A DNA stretch of 17,567 nt from JBGTHB01 sp041746415 (GCA_041746415.1 JBGTHB010000121.1:1-17567); one strand, 5' to 3'; shown: positions 6,632 through 13,961, counted from the first letter of the stretch. Translations and numbers: made by a program. The notes: generated by a model not told the origin, from the letters alone.

Positions 6632-6994
6632 ATGAGTTATGCCATTATTAAAAGACAGGGTCTTAATACACCTGAAAAATTTGAATTAGTTATTGTGGAT
6701 CAAACTTACGACTTGCGCTTCTTTTCCTTTGCAAGCAATCACGCTGGGGAAATTGATAGAGAAAAAAGTTGGGTCGAGTTGCCGTTCAGCAATGGTCAAC
6801 ATAAATTTAATTTGAGCGCAAAAATTAATGCCGCAATTAAAAACGTGGGCCTTGAATACGCGCAAATACTACTTGAAACAATAGTTAAAACAGACATACA
6901 TAACCCAACCAGTTGGCTTGGTCAATTTCAAAAACAGTTAATAGATGAGCCATCCCCGAAACGCCCTCGCCATAATTCGCTGACTGTCATATAA
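6632..6994 (+). CDS. Orphan protein of unknown function with basic C-terminal patch
   Basis: I do not recognise this 120-residue protein. It has no signal peptide or membrane segment and should be soluble. The first half is mixed strand-like sequence ('FELVIVDQTYDLRFFSFAS'), followed by an amphipathic helix (about 61-88). The C-terminus carries the cluster 'PSPKRPRHN' (107-115), which resembles a monopartite eukaryotic nuclear localisation signal but could equally bind nucleic acid. The start is chosen for AAGGA nine bases before the ATG. The frame is open 19 codons further upstream, through the promoter and ribosome binding site. The gene lies alone between pyrB and the stress protein, with predicted promoters on both sides. 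Confidence 0.65.
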   Translation: MSYAIIKRQGLNTPEKFELVIVDQTYDLRFFSFASNHAGEIDREKSWVELPFSNGQHKFNLSAKINAAIKNVGLEYAQILLETIVKTDIHNPTSWLGQFQKQLIDEPSPKRPRHNSLTVI

Positions 6995-6995
6995 T
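6967..6995 (+). promoter_or_regulatory. Predicted sigma-70 promoter of the universal stress protein gene
   Basis: TCGCCA (6967-6972), a 17-bp spacer and a perfect TATAAT (6990-6995) lie over the last codons and stop of the preceding gene. Transcription would begin near 7002, leaving a leader of about 27 bases with AAGGA before the ATG at 7029. This would uncouple the stress protein from the upstream orphan gene. Confidence 0.5.
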
Positions 6996-7028
6996 GATAG
7001 CCCTCACGCAACCATAAGGACTGACGCC

Positions 7029-7457
7029 ATGAGCAACTACAACCCCATCTTAATTGCATTAGAGCTCAACTCTGCAGCCGATCACAAAATGATTGAGAAA
7101 GCACGCCAAGTGGGTGGCGAACAAGCCACTTATTTTTTGGTGCACTCGGTGGAACACATGAGCAACTATGGTGCCGCCTATGGCGTAACAGCCGGAGTGG
7201 ACGTTGAAGAAATTTTAGTGGATGAAGCCACAAAAGCCATGAATAAAATTGCTGATGAATTTGATATCGCACAAAGCAATCGCCTCGTGCGCGTTGGCCC
7301 CGCCAAATTAGTGATATTAGAAGAAGCAAGAAGCATAGGCGCGCAATTAATTGTTGTGGGCAGTCATGGTCGTCACGGCATGCGCTTATTATTAGGTTCA
7401 ACGGCTAACGCCGTATTACACCATACCGAGTGTGATGTGTTGGCGGTGCGAGTTTAG
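7029..7457 (+). CDS. Universal stress protein, UspA family
   Basis: This 142-residue cytosolic protein of the UspA superfamily has an alpha/beta nucleotide-binding-like fold; such proteins help survival in stationary phase and under stress. The C-terminal block 'IVVGSHGRHGMRLLLGSTANAVLHHTECDVLAVRV' is diagnostic. It follows the G-x2-G-x(8-9)-G-S pattern with 8 residues in the gap, as in many gammaproteobacterial UspA-like proteins, so ATP binding is plausible but not certain. The N-terminus 'NPILIALELNSAADHKMIEKA' fits the first strand and helix. AAGGA lies about 8 bases before the ATG. It converges with rsmB, and the 97 bp between them show no convincing terminator hairpin. Confidence 0.93.
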   Translation: MSNYNPILIALELNSAADHKMIEKARQVGGEQATYFLVHSVEHMSNYGAAYGVTAGVDVEEILVDEATKAMNKIADEFDIAQSNRLVRVGPAKLVILEEARSIGAQLIVVGSHGRHGMRLLLGSTANAVLHHTECDVLAVRV

Positions 7458-7554
7458 TTTTTGGTTGCGATAAACAACGTATATTTTAGTAGATCGCCAC
7501 ACTCGATGACGGAAGTGCTTGGTACTAAGGTTGAGTCTTTGAAATCCAACACAA

Positions 7555-8874
7555 TTATGTTTTCTGCAACAAACAATAATAAAACCCATCACTACCATCG
7601 GCCGTCGGCAGTATTTGCCAACCGTGTTTCTGTTTAATGCCGATGGGCAAACTCAACGGTAGCACTGTGACGTCTTGATGCTGCTGTAAAAAAACCGCAA
7701 TAGAATGTTCGTTTTCCTGCGGCAGAGTTGAACAAGTCGAATAGAGTAACAAACCTTTACTTTCTAACAGCGGCCATAATTGTTTTAGCAAATGCACTTG
7801 TTGTTGATGTGCACTTTCAATATCGTTGGGCTGACGTAAAATTTTTATATCTGGGTGACGGCGAATCACACCTAAACCCGAGCAGGGCGCATCCACCAAA
7901 ATTCGTGAAAAATGCTCGCCATTCCACCATTCTTTAGTGTGCGCTGCATCCGCTAAAACAAGACTGAGAAAATCGTGGGGAAGTTTTAACCGTTCAATAT
8001 TCTGTCGAATCATTGCTAAACGTGCCGCGTCTTTTTCAATTGCCACTAAACGTTTTAATTTCGGCTGCATTTCAATAATGTGTGTGGTTTTACTGCCGGG
8101 CGCGCTGCACGCATCCAATACTACCTGACCTGGTTGCAAATCCAATAAACCAGCGGCAAATTGCCCAGAAATATCTTGCACCGAGGCGCAGCCTTGCTTG
8201 AATCCAGGTACGGCATCAATAGGCATTGGCTCATCAATATTCAACGCCGTGTCCAGTTCGCTTAACGGGGTGCTGCTCACACCTTCCGCTTGTAAAATAG
8301 CGCGATATTCATCGCGGCTATTTTGTAACGCATTCACACGTAACGTCAGTGGTGCACGCAAATTATTTGCCATCAAAATATGTTCGCCTTCTTGCGGCCA
8401 CGCTTCTTTAATCAATTTAATTAACCATTTGGGGTGGTCATACTTACCTTCAGCTGTCTTGTCCGCTTCTTTTAATAATTCATCTTTTTCTTCCAAAAAA
8501 CGTCGCATATTTTTATTGATTAATCCCTTGGCCCATGGCTGACCTAAAACCACTGCCGCTTTAACGGTTTCTGAAACAGCGGCGTATTCCGGCACTTTCA
8601 TATTAAGCAGTTGATGCAAACCAATTAACAGCAAACAAAAAAGCTCTTGTTTTTTTGCCGGCAACGGTTTGTGCAGCAGTAACTCGCTTATTGACTTAAG
8701 ACGGAAAAACCACCGTAAGGTGCCATAACACATTTCATAAAGCAGGGGGCGCTGCGCAAAATCAACAGGCATACGCTCCGCAATAACAGCTGGCAAAGAA
8801 TGCTTGTGTGTGATCACTTCATTAACGATAACTGCCGCTAACGCGCGTACATTTTTACTTACATCTTGTGCCAT
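7555..8874 (-). CDS. rsmB: 16S rRNA (cytosine-967-C5)-methyltransferase RsmB
   Basis: This 439-residue SAM-dependent enzyme methylates C967 of 16S rRNA. An N-terminal NusB-like RNA-binding domain (about 5-135) precedes the Rossmann methyltransferase domain. That domain shows SAM motif I 'LDACSAPGSKTTH' (253-265), the motif IV cysteine in 'VDAPCSGLGVIRRHPDIK' (C331) and the nucleophilic motif VI cysteine in 'LYSTCSTLPQENE' (C381). The C-terminus 'DGFYYCLLQK' is typical. Length is close to the E. coli enzyme (429). AAAGGAA before the ATG serves as ribosome binding site. It starts 12 bp after the glyS stop and is the last gene of the dsbA-like/glyQ/glyS/rsmB unit. In E. coli rsmB instead follows fmt. 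Confidence 0.96.
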   Translation of the reverse strand: MAQDVSKNVRALAAVIVNEVITHKHSLPAVIAERMPVDFAQRPLLYEMCYGTLRWFFRLKSISELLLHKPLPAKKQELFCLLLIGLHQLLNMKVPEYAAVSETVKAAVVLGQPWAKGLINKNMRRFLEEKDELLKEADKTAEGKYDHPKWLIKLIKEAWPQEGEHILMANNLRAPLTLRVNALQNSRDEYRAILQAEGVSSTPLSELDTALNIDEPMPIDAVPGFKQGCASVQDISGQFAAGLLDLQPGQVVLDACSAPGSKTTHIIEMQPKLKRLVAIEKDAARLAMIRQNIERLKLPHDFLSLVLADAAHTKEWWNGEHFSRILVDAPCSGLGVIRRHPDIKILRQPNDIESAHQQQVHLLKQLWPLLESKGLLLYSTCSTLPQENEHSIAVFLQQHQDVTVLPLSLPIGIKQKHGWQILPTADGSDGFYYCLLQKT

Positions 8875-8886
8875 AACTTTCCTTTA

Positions 8887-10959
8887 TTAAGGTAACAGCG
8901 AAATATCCGCCACCTTAGTAAACAGTTGTTGCAATGAAAACAGCAAAGCTAAACGATTTTCGCGTGTTTTTTTATCGTCTACCATAATCATTACTTCATC
9001 GAAAAATGCATCGACCGGTTGCTTTAACCCAGCTAAGGTTGAAAGCGCTTGTGTATAATTGTTTTTTTCGTAAGCCTTTTCCATTTCTTTTTGATATTTA
9101 AGAATGGAGTCATATAAATTTCGCTCACTCACGGATTCAAATAATTTTTCATTAGCCATTTTTGGAATATGCGCGTTACCTTGTTTTTTCAAAATATTAC
9201 CCACTCGTTTGTTGGCATTCGACAATGCCTGCGCTTCAGGTAAAGTTTGAAATTTTTCAACCGCACGGATGCGCTGATCAAAATCCAACAGTTGTGATAC
9301 CGCTGTTGCTGCCACCGCAGCAAACACTTCAGCTGCTACCTTTTGCTCTAAATACCAATAACGTAAGCGTTCATGAATGAATTTTGCGGCTTGCTCTTCC
9401 ACGTTTTTATTAACTAATGCTTTTTCAGCAAAACCAGCAACAGCGTGCTTGAGCAAATCATCCATTGCCAGAGGCAATTGCATTTCAATAATAATTCGGA
9501 TCACACCCAGTGCCGCGCGACGCAAACCGTAAGGATCTTTATCACCAGTAGGGGATTTATTAATCCCAATAATACCGATTAATGTATCGAGGCGATCGGC
9601 AATCGCCACAGCAGCTGCTTCTTTTGTTGCTGGTAACTCATCTTTGGAAAACCGCGGGCAATAATGATCGCGAATGGCAACAGCGGTTTTTTTATTTTCT
9701 TTTGCATGCAACGCATAATAATAACCCATGACGCCTTGCAACTCGGGAAATTCACCCACCATCTCACTTAACAAATCACACTTGCAAAGCAAAGCGGCGT
9801 GCTTGGTTACATCCACATCCGCTGCAATTTTCTTGGCAACATAGCCTGCGAGTTTTTGAATACGCTGCGCCTTGTCTGCCATCGTGCCCAATTGTTTTTG
9901 AAAAATGACATCACTCAAACTTTTTTGCCATGTTTTCAACGGCGTTTGGCAATCGTTGTGATAAAAGAATGCCGCATCGGATAAACGCGCATTAATCACA
10001 CGCTCGTTGCCTTTCACCACTAGGCTCGGATCTTTACTGGCGATATTACTGACCAAAATAAAATTGGGTGCTAAGTTGCCTTGCGCATCTTGCAAGGCGA
10101 AACATTTTTGATGCACTTGCATCGCCGTGATCAATACTTCTTGTGGAATTTTTAAATAATCAGGACTGAATTTACCCAACAACGCTGTCGGCCATTCAAC
10201 AATCGCCGTTACTTCATCAAGTAATTTTTCATTGAGGATGGCGTTGCCGATAGGAGCCGCTATTTTGTTAATTTGACCGCGAATATTTTCACGTCGTTTA
10301 GCAAAATCCGCAATGACAAACGCATTCATTTCCAATTCGTTGGCATAATCATCGGCATGACGCAGTGATAATGCTTGCGGATGATGAAAACGATGCCCAT
10401 GTGTGTTGTGCGATGCCTTCACTCCCATCAAGCTAAATGGCACCACTTCTTTACCAAACAGAACCACTAGCCAATGCACTGGACGCACAAAAGAGTAGTC
10501 ATGATTACCCCAACGCATTGGTTTACTAATAGGTAATTTTTTAATGGCAGACGCAACCAACTCTGGAATTAAATCTGTGGTGGCTTTACCAGGCACGGTG
10601 GTTTTAGCACAAACCCATTCGCCTTTATCGGTTTTTCTTGTAATAAGCTGATCAACGGAGACACCACACGATTTGGCAAAACCCAAACAAGCGATGGTGG
10701 GCGTGCCATTTTTATCATATGCTGCTTTGACACTCGGCCCCTGACGTTCAAGTTTTTTTGCAGGCAATTCTTTTTGCAATGCTGCAACCCACACAGCTAA
10801 ACGACGCGGCGTGGCAAAAATTTTCACTTCTCCATGCTTTAATTCAGCGCTATCAATTTCAGCAACGAGGTTATCCGCAAGATGACGCGCTAACTGATGC
10901 AGCTTCTTTGGTGGCAACTCTTCACAACCAATCTCAATTAATAAATTTTCATGATCCAT
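8887..10959 (-). CDS. glyS: Glycyl-tRNA synthetase beta subunit
   Basis: This 690-residue beta chain of the bacterial alpha2-beta2 glycyl-tRNA synthetase binds tRNA-Gly, while the alpha chain activates glycine. The N-terminus 'LLIEIGCEELPPKKL', 'ATPRRLAVWV', 'QGPSVKAAYD', 'PMRWGNHDYSFVRPVHWLV', 'GHRFHHP', 'VEWPTALLGKF' and the HD-like segment 'LCKCDLLSEMVGEFPELQG' all match the family. 'GDKDPYGLRRAALGVIRI' and the C-terminal anticodon-binding part ending 'LFTKVADISLLP' follow. Length equals that of E. coli GlyS (689). The start overlaps the end of glyQ by 11 bp, with GGAAG upstream inside glyQ. The gene appears intact. Confidence 0.98.
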   Translation of the reverse strand: MDHENLLIEIGCEELPPKKLHQLARHLADNLVAEIDSAELKHGEVKIFATPRRLAVWVAALQKELPAKKLERQGPSVKAAYDKNGTPTIACLGFAKSCGVSVDQLITRKTDKGEWVCAKTTVPGKATTDLIPELVASAIKKLPISKPMRWGNHDYSFVRPVHWLVVLFGKEVVPFSLMGVKASHNTHGHRFHHPQALSLRHADDYANELEMNAFVIADFAKRRENIRGQINKIAAPIGNAILNEKLLDEVTAIVEWPTALLGKFSPDYLKIPQEVLITAMQVHQKCFALQDAQGNLAPNFILVSNIASKDPSLVVKGNERVINARLSDAAFFYHNDCQTPLKTWQKSLSDVIFQKQLGTMADKAQRIQKLAGYVAKKIAADVDVTKHAALLCKCDLLSEMVGEFPELQGVMGYYYALHAKENKKTAVAIRDHYCPRFSKDELPATKEAAAVAIADRLDTLIGIIGINKSPTGDKDPYGLRRAALGVIRIIIEMQLPLAMDDLLKHAVAGFAEKALVNKNVEEQAAKFIHERLRYWYLEQKVAAEVFAAVAATAVSQLLDFDQRIRAVEKFQTLPEAQALSNANKRVGNILKKQGNAHIPKMANEKLFESVSERNLYDSILKYQKEMEKAYEKNNYTQALSTLAGLKQPVDAFFDEVMIMVDDKKTRENRLALLFSLQQLFTKVADISLLP

Positions 10960-11839
10960 GGACAGCTTCCGCTTGCTGATCGTAATAACTTCTCGCCACC
11001 GCTTGCGCTAAGCGACGCACTCTTAATATATAGGCTTGACGTTCCGTCACTGAAATAGCGTGACGGGCATCCAATAAATTAAAACTGTGCGAGGCTTTTA
11101 ATACCATTTCATACGCCACAATGGCCAAGTTTTCTTTTAATAGGCGTTGCGCGTCATTTTCATATTGGTCAAACGCTTTGAAAAGATAGTTAATATCCGC
11201 GTGTTCAAAATTATATGCCGACATTTCTTTTTCATTTTGCAAAAATACATCACCGTAAGTCACTACACCGTCAGCCGTATTGGCCCACACTAAATTAAAA
11301 ATATTACTCACGCCTTGAACAAACATGGCTAAGCGTTCTAAACCGTACGTAATTTCACCTGTTACAGGACGACACTCAATGCCACCGATTTGTTGAAAAT
11401 AAGTAAACTGCGTAACTTCCATGCCATCTAACCACACTTCCCAACCTATTCCCCATGCACCTAATGTTGGTGATTCCCAGTTGTCTTCAACAAAGCGTAT
11501 GTCATGCAACAAAGGATCAATACCGATCGCTTTTAGCGAATCCAAATAAAGTTGTTGAATGGCTTGCGGCGACGGTTTTAATACCACTTGGAATTGATAA
11601 TAATGCTGCACGCGATTGGGATTTTCACCATAACGCCCATCAGTGGGACGACGTGATGGCTGCACATAAGCGGCATGCCAGGGTTTTGTTCCGAGTGCGC
11701 GTAAAAATGTCGCGGGATGAAAGGTGCCAGCGCCCACTTCAAGATCGAGTGGCTGCAATAACACGCAGCCTTGACTCGACCAATAATTTTGCAAAGTGAG
11801 AATAATCTCTTGAAACGTGCGTGGCTTTTTATCGTTCAT
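10949..11839 (-). CDS. glyQ: Glycyl-tRNA synthetase alpha subunit
   Basis: This 296-residue class II catalytic subunit forms glycyl-adenylate. The sequence is highly conserved: 'TFQEIILTLQNYWSSQGCVLLQPLDLEVGAGT' at the N-terminus, then 'YVQPSRRPTDGRYGENPNR', 'YYQFQVVLKPSP', 'FVEDNWESPTLGAWGIGWEVW', 'DGMEVTQFTYFQQIGG' and 'GEITYGLERLAMF'. 'FNLLDARHAISVTERQAYILRVR' closes the protein. It begins 8 bp after the stop of the dsbA-like gene and overlaps glyS. No T-box or other leader is seen directly before it, so expression probably depends on the promoter ahead of the dsbA-like gene. Confidence 0.98.
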   Translation of the reverse strand: MNDKKPRTFQEIILTLQNYWSSQGCVLLQPLDLEVGAGTFHPATFLRALGTKPWHAAYVQPSRRPTDGRYGENPNRVQHYYQFQVVLKPSPQAIQQLYLDSLKAIGIDPLLHDIRFVEDNWESPTLGAWGIGWEVWLDGMEVTQFTYFQQIGGIECRPVTGEITYGLERLAMFVQGVSNIFNLVWANTADGVVTYGDVFLQNEKEMSAYNFEHADINYLFKAFDQYENDAQRLLKENLAIVAYEMVLKASHSFNLLDARHAISVTERQAYILRVRRLAQAVARSYYDQQAEAVHGS

Positions 11840-11847
11840 CGCTTTAT

Positions 11848-12648
11848 TTAGCTTGATTGCTGCTCCTGCTGTACTGCCTTGATTGCTTGTTGCAAACCAT
11901 CGGCTGATGTCGCACCAGGTATAAATTGGAACTGATCCAACGTTTTATTAGCAATAATAAACGCCGGTGTACCAGCTAATTTCAGCGCTTGTGCTAATTT
12001 AAAGTTGGCTTTGATTTGTTGATCAATAGCCGGCTCATCCATTTTTTGTTCCATATGTTTGATCTGCGCTGCACTCAAACCCACTGCGCGCGCTGTTTTA
12101 ATCACTTTGGTTTTATCCATAGGATTGGTTTGCGCAAGCAACGCGTCATGAAAAGCATAGTATTTGTCAGCAGCGATTTCATGCACCGCCAATGCCGCTT
12201 TTGCTGCGTATTGTGAATTACCACCAAAGATAGGCAATTCTTTAAAAATCACTTTGAGATTTTTATTCTTACTAATAATGCCTTGTACCACATCATTCAT
12301 GGCTTTGCAGTGGCCACATTGGTAATCAAAAAATTCCACCATGGTCACATCACCTTGTGGATTACCTGCCACCGGGGCGGCTTCATCCGCAAACAAATCT
12401 TTTGTGTTAGCTTTAATTGCTGTCATCGCTTCTTGTTGCTGCTCAGCTTGCATTTTGTTTTGCAATGCTTGTGAAGCTTCCACCAACACATCGGGGTTTT
12501 TAATTAAATAATCGTGTACGATTTTTTGAATATCGCTAACTTGTGATGCTGAAAATTGCCCAGCAGCAGCCTGTTGATTATCAGCAAAAGCGCCCACCGA
12601 CAAAATAACCATGCCAATTAAAATAAGTTTTTGAACAAACGTCTTCAC
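11848..12648 (-). CDS. Periplasmic DsbA-family thiol oxidoreductase, Com1/DsbA2-like
   Basis: This 266-residue exported thioredoxin-fold protein has a signal peptide at residues 1-22 ('VKTFVQKLILIGMVILSVGAFA', likely cut before DN). Next comes an N-terminal helical stretch (31-75, 'SDIQKIVHDYLIKNPDVLVEA') like the oligomerisation region of Com1, DsbA2 and ScsC proteins. The DsbA domain follows with the active site CGHC (111-114) in 'EFFDYQCGHCKAMN' and cis-proline 228 in 'LAGTPAFII'. It should form or shuffle disulfides in envelope proteins, and dimeric relatives in Legionella act as both oxidase and isomerase. The start is the GTG at 12648, with AGGAAGGGG seven bases upstream. The longer frame upstream lacks a signal peptide and crosses the promoter. 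It is first in the unit with glyQ, glyS and rsmB. Confidence 0.93.
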   Translation of the reverse strand: MKTFVQKLILIGMVILSVGAFADNQQAAAGQFSASQVSDIQKIVHDYLIKNPDVLVEASQALQNKMQAEQQQEAMTAIKANTKDLFADEAAPVAGNPQGDVTMVEFFDYQCGHCKAMNDVVQGIISKNKNLKVIFKELPIFGGNSQYAAKAALAVHEIAADKYYAFHDALLAQTNPMDKTKVIKTARAVGLSAAQIKHMEQKMDEPAIDQQIKANFKLAQALKLAGTPAFIIANKTLDQFQFIPGATSADGLQQAIKAVQQEQQSS

Positions 12649-12681
12649 AATGCAACCCCTTCCTTTGTTTGAGTATGCGTT

Positions 12682-12711
12682 ACTATACCATTCGCAATTG
12701 AAAATGCGAAT
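12682..12711 (-). promoter_or_regulatory. Predicted promoter of the dsbA-like/glyQS/rsmB unit with overlapping operator-like inverted repeat
   Basis: On the minus strand the -35 TTCGCA (complement of 12705-12710) and -10 TATAGT (complement of 12682-12687) are 17 bp apart. Transcription would start near 12675, giving a leader of about 26 bases. A perfect 7-bp inverted repeat, ATTCGCA-8 bases-TGCGAAT (12690-12711), covers the -35 box with one arm and the spacer with the other. This is a typical position for a repressor site, but the regulator is unknown. Confidence 0.5.
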
Positions 12712-12726
12712 AACAACATGCCCACC

Positions 12727-12754
12727 CGCCCTAAGGAGATGTGTTAGCACCGTC
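12727..12754. repeat. Direct repeat R1, copy 1
   Basis: This 28-base unit beginning CGCCCTAAGGAGATG recurs at 12999-13026 with three differences. Between the copies lies about 245 bp holding two inverted copies of a palindromic repeat and a second direct repeat. The unit is not part of any gene. Confidence 0.75.
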
Positions 12755-12769
12755 TCGAAGAGCGACATT

Positions 12770-12796
12770 CATGTCATGATGTTTTTTAATGGCACT
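12770..12796. repeat. Direct repeat R2, copy 1
   Basis: This 27-base unit containing GATGTTTTTTAATGGCACT recurs at 12958-12984 with two differences. Copy 1 sits just left of the first palindromic element and copy 2 just right of the second, so the block is partly symmetric although R2 itself is direct. Confidence 0.75.
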
Positions 12797-12800
12797 GATA

Positions 12801-12840
12801 CATGGATTGTTACGCTTGCTACGCGCGCTCACAATGACAG
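12801..12840 (-). repeat. Dispersed-type palindromic repeat, copy 1
   Basis: On the minus strand this reads CTGTCATTG(T)GAGCGCG and ends AACAATCCATG. It matches the copy at 12923-12962 in the opposite orientation. The GTCATTGCGAGCG...GCAATCC pattern is a widespread type of short intergenic palindromic repeat in intracellular and other proteobacteria. Its arms (ATTG/CAAT) allow only a short hairpin here. Confidence 0.65.
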
Positions 12841-12876
12841 AAGAAGAAGTTGTTCGATGGCGTTTTTGAAAGTTGA

Positions 12877-12892
12877 TGTCATGGCGATGACA
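12877..12892. repeat. Short perfect inverted repeat inside the repeat block
   Basis: TGTCAT-GGCG-ATGACA forms a 6-bp stem with a 4-base loop. TGTCAT/ATGACA is the same end sequence carried by the two palindromic elements on either side, which suggests a third, shortened unit or a junction between units. Confidence 0.45.
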
Positions 12893-12922
12893 GAAAAAGA
12901 AGGCTGCATTCATATAAAAATT

Positions 12923-12962
12923 CATGTCATTGCGAGCGAGGAACGAGCGTCGCAATCCATGT
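12923..12962 (+). repeat. Dispersed-type palindromic repeat, copy 2
   Basis: ATGTCATTGCGAGCGAGG...CGTCGCAATCCATG with a perfect 7-bp stem (ATTGCGA/TCGCAAT). It faces the copy at 12801-12840, so transcripts through both could form a larger stem. It overlaps the start of R2 copy 2. Confidence 0.7.
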
Positions 12963-12984
12963 CGTGATGTTTTTTAATAGCACT
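12958..12984. repeat. Direct repeat R2, copy 2
   Basis: Second copy of the 27-base unit at 12770-12796, with two differences. It shares the CATG junction with palindromic copy 2. Confidence 0.75.
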
Positions 12985-12998
12985 TTATTCTAACTGTT

Positions 12999-13026
12999 CG
13001 CCCTGAAGAGATGTGTTAGTACCGTC
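12999..13026. repeat. Direct repeat R1, copy 2
   Basis: Second copy of the 28-base unit at 12727-12754. It ends 24 bp from the rpoH stop, so it lies in or just past the 3' end of the rpoH message. The whole 12712-13049 gap contains these repeats and no convincing gene. Confidence 0.75.
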
Positions 13027-13049
13027 CAGAAAAAGCGGTCACGGTTACG

Positions 13050-13916
13050 CTATTGAGTTGCTAGATGTGAACGAATTTTATCGAAAGCGTTTTTTTCTAA
13101 TTGACGAATGCGCTCAGCAGAAACACCATATTGATCGGCTAAATCCGTCAACGTGGTTTTTTTGTCACTTAACCAACGCGCTTTAACAATATCACGCGCA
13201 CGGTCATCTAATACCGCCAGTGCATTGTCTAAATTGGTGTCGCGTTTGTCTGACCAATCCGAATGCTCTAATATTTTTGCGGGATCAGCTTGTTGATCTT
13301 CTAAATAATTAGCAGGCACACTCCAGCTCGTATTATTTTCTTCGTCTTCTGGTGTGCTATCAAAAGATTCATCAAATGAAAATGCACTTAAGCGTTGTTC
13401 CATTTTGCGCACTTCAGTGGAAGGCACATTAAGCTCGTTGGCCACAATGCTCACTTCCTCATTACTCAACCAACTCAATTTCTTAGCGTATTTGCGGAGA
13501 TTGAAAAATAATTTGCGCTGCGCCTTGGTGGTCGCTACTTTAACAATGCGCCAATTACGCAAAATAAATTCATGAATTTCAGCGCGTATCCAATGAATGG
13601 CAAAGGAAACTAAACGCACCCCCATAGTAGGGTCAAAACGTTTTACCGCTTTCATCAAACCAATATTACCTTCTTGAATCAAATCCGCTTGCTGCAACCC
13701 GTAACCATTATAGCCGCGCGCAATACGCACCACTAATCGTAGATGCGACATAATTAACGCCCGGGCGGACTCCAAATCACCGTCTTTTTGCAAACGATAT
13801 GCGTACGCCTGTTCTTGTTCAAGCGTAAGCATAGGGATTTGATTAACCCAGTGAATATAAGAACCCAAACTGCCGGCAGACAGCTGAGTTTGAAATTTTT
13901 GCAGTTGTTTATTCAT
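13050..13916 (-). CDS. rpoH: RNA polymerase sigma-32 (heat shock sigma factor)
   Basis: This 288-residue sigma factor directs RNA polymerase to heat shock promoters. Region 2 ('HLRLVVRIARGYNGYG', 'QADLIQEGNIGLMKAVKRFDP', 'VRLVSFAIHWIRAEI', about 58-115) is followed by 'NWRIVKVATTKAQ' and the RpoH box 'QRKLFFNLR' (133-141), which separates sigma-32 from other sigma factors. Region 4 'TTLTDLADQYGVSAERIRQLEKNA' (254-277) is the -35-binding helix-turn-helix. Between them is an acidic linker (182-220). The gene follows ftsX by 45 bp, the usual gammaproteobacterial order. There is no Shine-Dalgarno before the ATG. Known control of sigma-32 by temperature-sensitive mRNA structure and FtsH turnover is not directly visible. 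Confidence 0.97.
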   Translation of the reverse strand: MNKQLQKFQTQLSAGSLGSYIHWVNQIPMLTLEQEQAYAYRLQKDGDLESARALIMSHLRLVVRIARGYNGYGLQQADLIQEGNIGLMKAVKRFDPTMGVRLVSFAIHWIRAEIHEFILRNWRIVKVATTKAQRKLFFNLRKYAKKLSWLSNEEVSIVANELNVPSTEVRKMEQRLSAFSFDESFDSTPEDEENNTSWSVPANYLEDQQADPAKILEHSDWSDKRDTNLDNALAVLDDRARDIVKARWLSDKKTTLTDLADQYGVSAERIRQLEKNAFDKIRSHLATQ

Positions 13917-13928
13917 AAATCGGTGGGA

Positions 13929-13937
13929 ATCATAGCA
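13929..13937 (-). promoter_or_regulatory. Possible extended -10 promoter directly before rpoH
   Basis: On the minus strand TGC-TATGAT (complement of 13929-13937) fits an extended -10 with 5 of 6 core bases. No good -35 is present. Transcription would start near 13922, six bases from the ATG, which would make an almost leaderless rpoH message. This agrees with the lack of a Shine-Dalgarno but is otherwise unproven. Readthrough from ftsEX is the alternative. Confidence 0.35.
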
Positions 13938-13961
13938 TATTTTGACAAAAATTTAAGGGCT

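Noticed and set aside
7458..7554. Convergent gap between the stress protein and rsmB, expected to hold a bidirectional terminator
   Set aside because: No GC-rich stem followed by a T-run was found on either strand.
10569..10787. Several 60-120 codon frames opposite or within glyS, glyQ, pyrB and ftsX
   Set aside because: All are shadows of well-supported genes in other frames and show no family features or ribosome binding sites.
12649..12768. ATG start at 12768 for the dsbA-like protein
   Set aside because: It would bury the signal peptide 40 residues inside and run across the predicted promoter. The GTG at 12648 has a strong ribosome binding site.
12650..12967. Open frames on both strands in the gap upstream of the dsbA-like gene (plus 12650-12967, minus 12731-12955)
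   Set aside because: They run through the promoter, direct repeats and palindromic elements, have no ribosome binding site and their translations look random.
13030..13051. Possible intrinsic terminator after rpoH (AGCG...CGCT followed by five T on the minus strand)
   Set aside because: The stem is only 4 bp with a 10-base loop, too weak to call.
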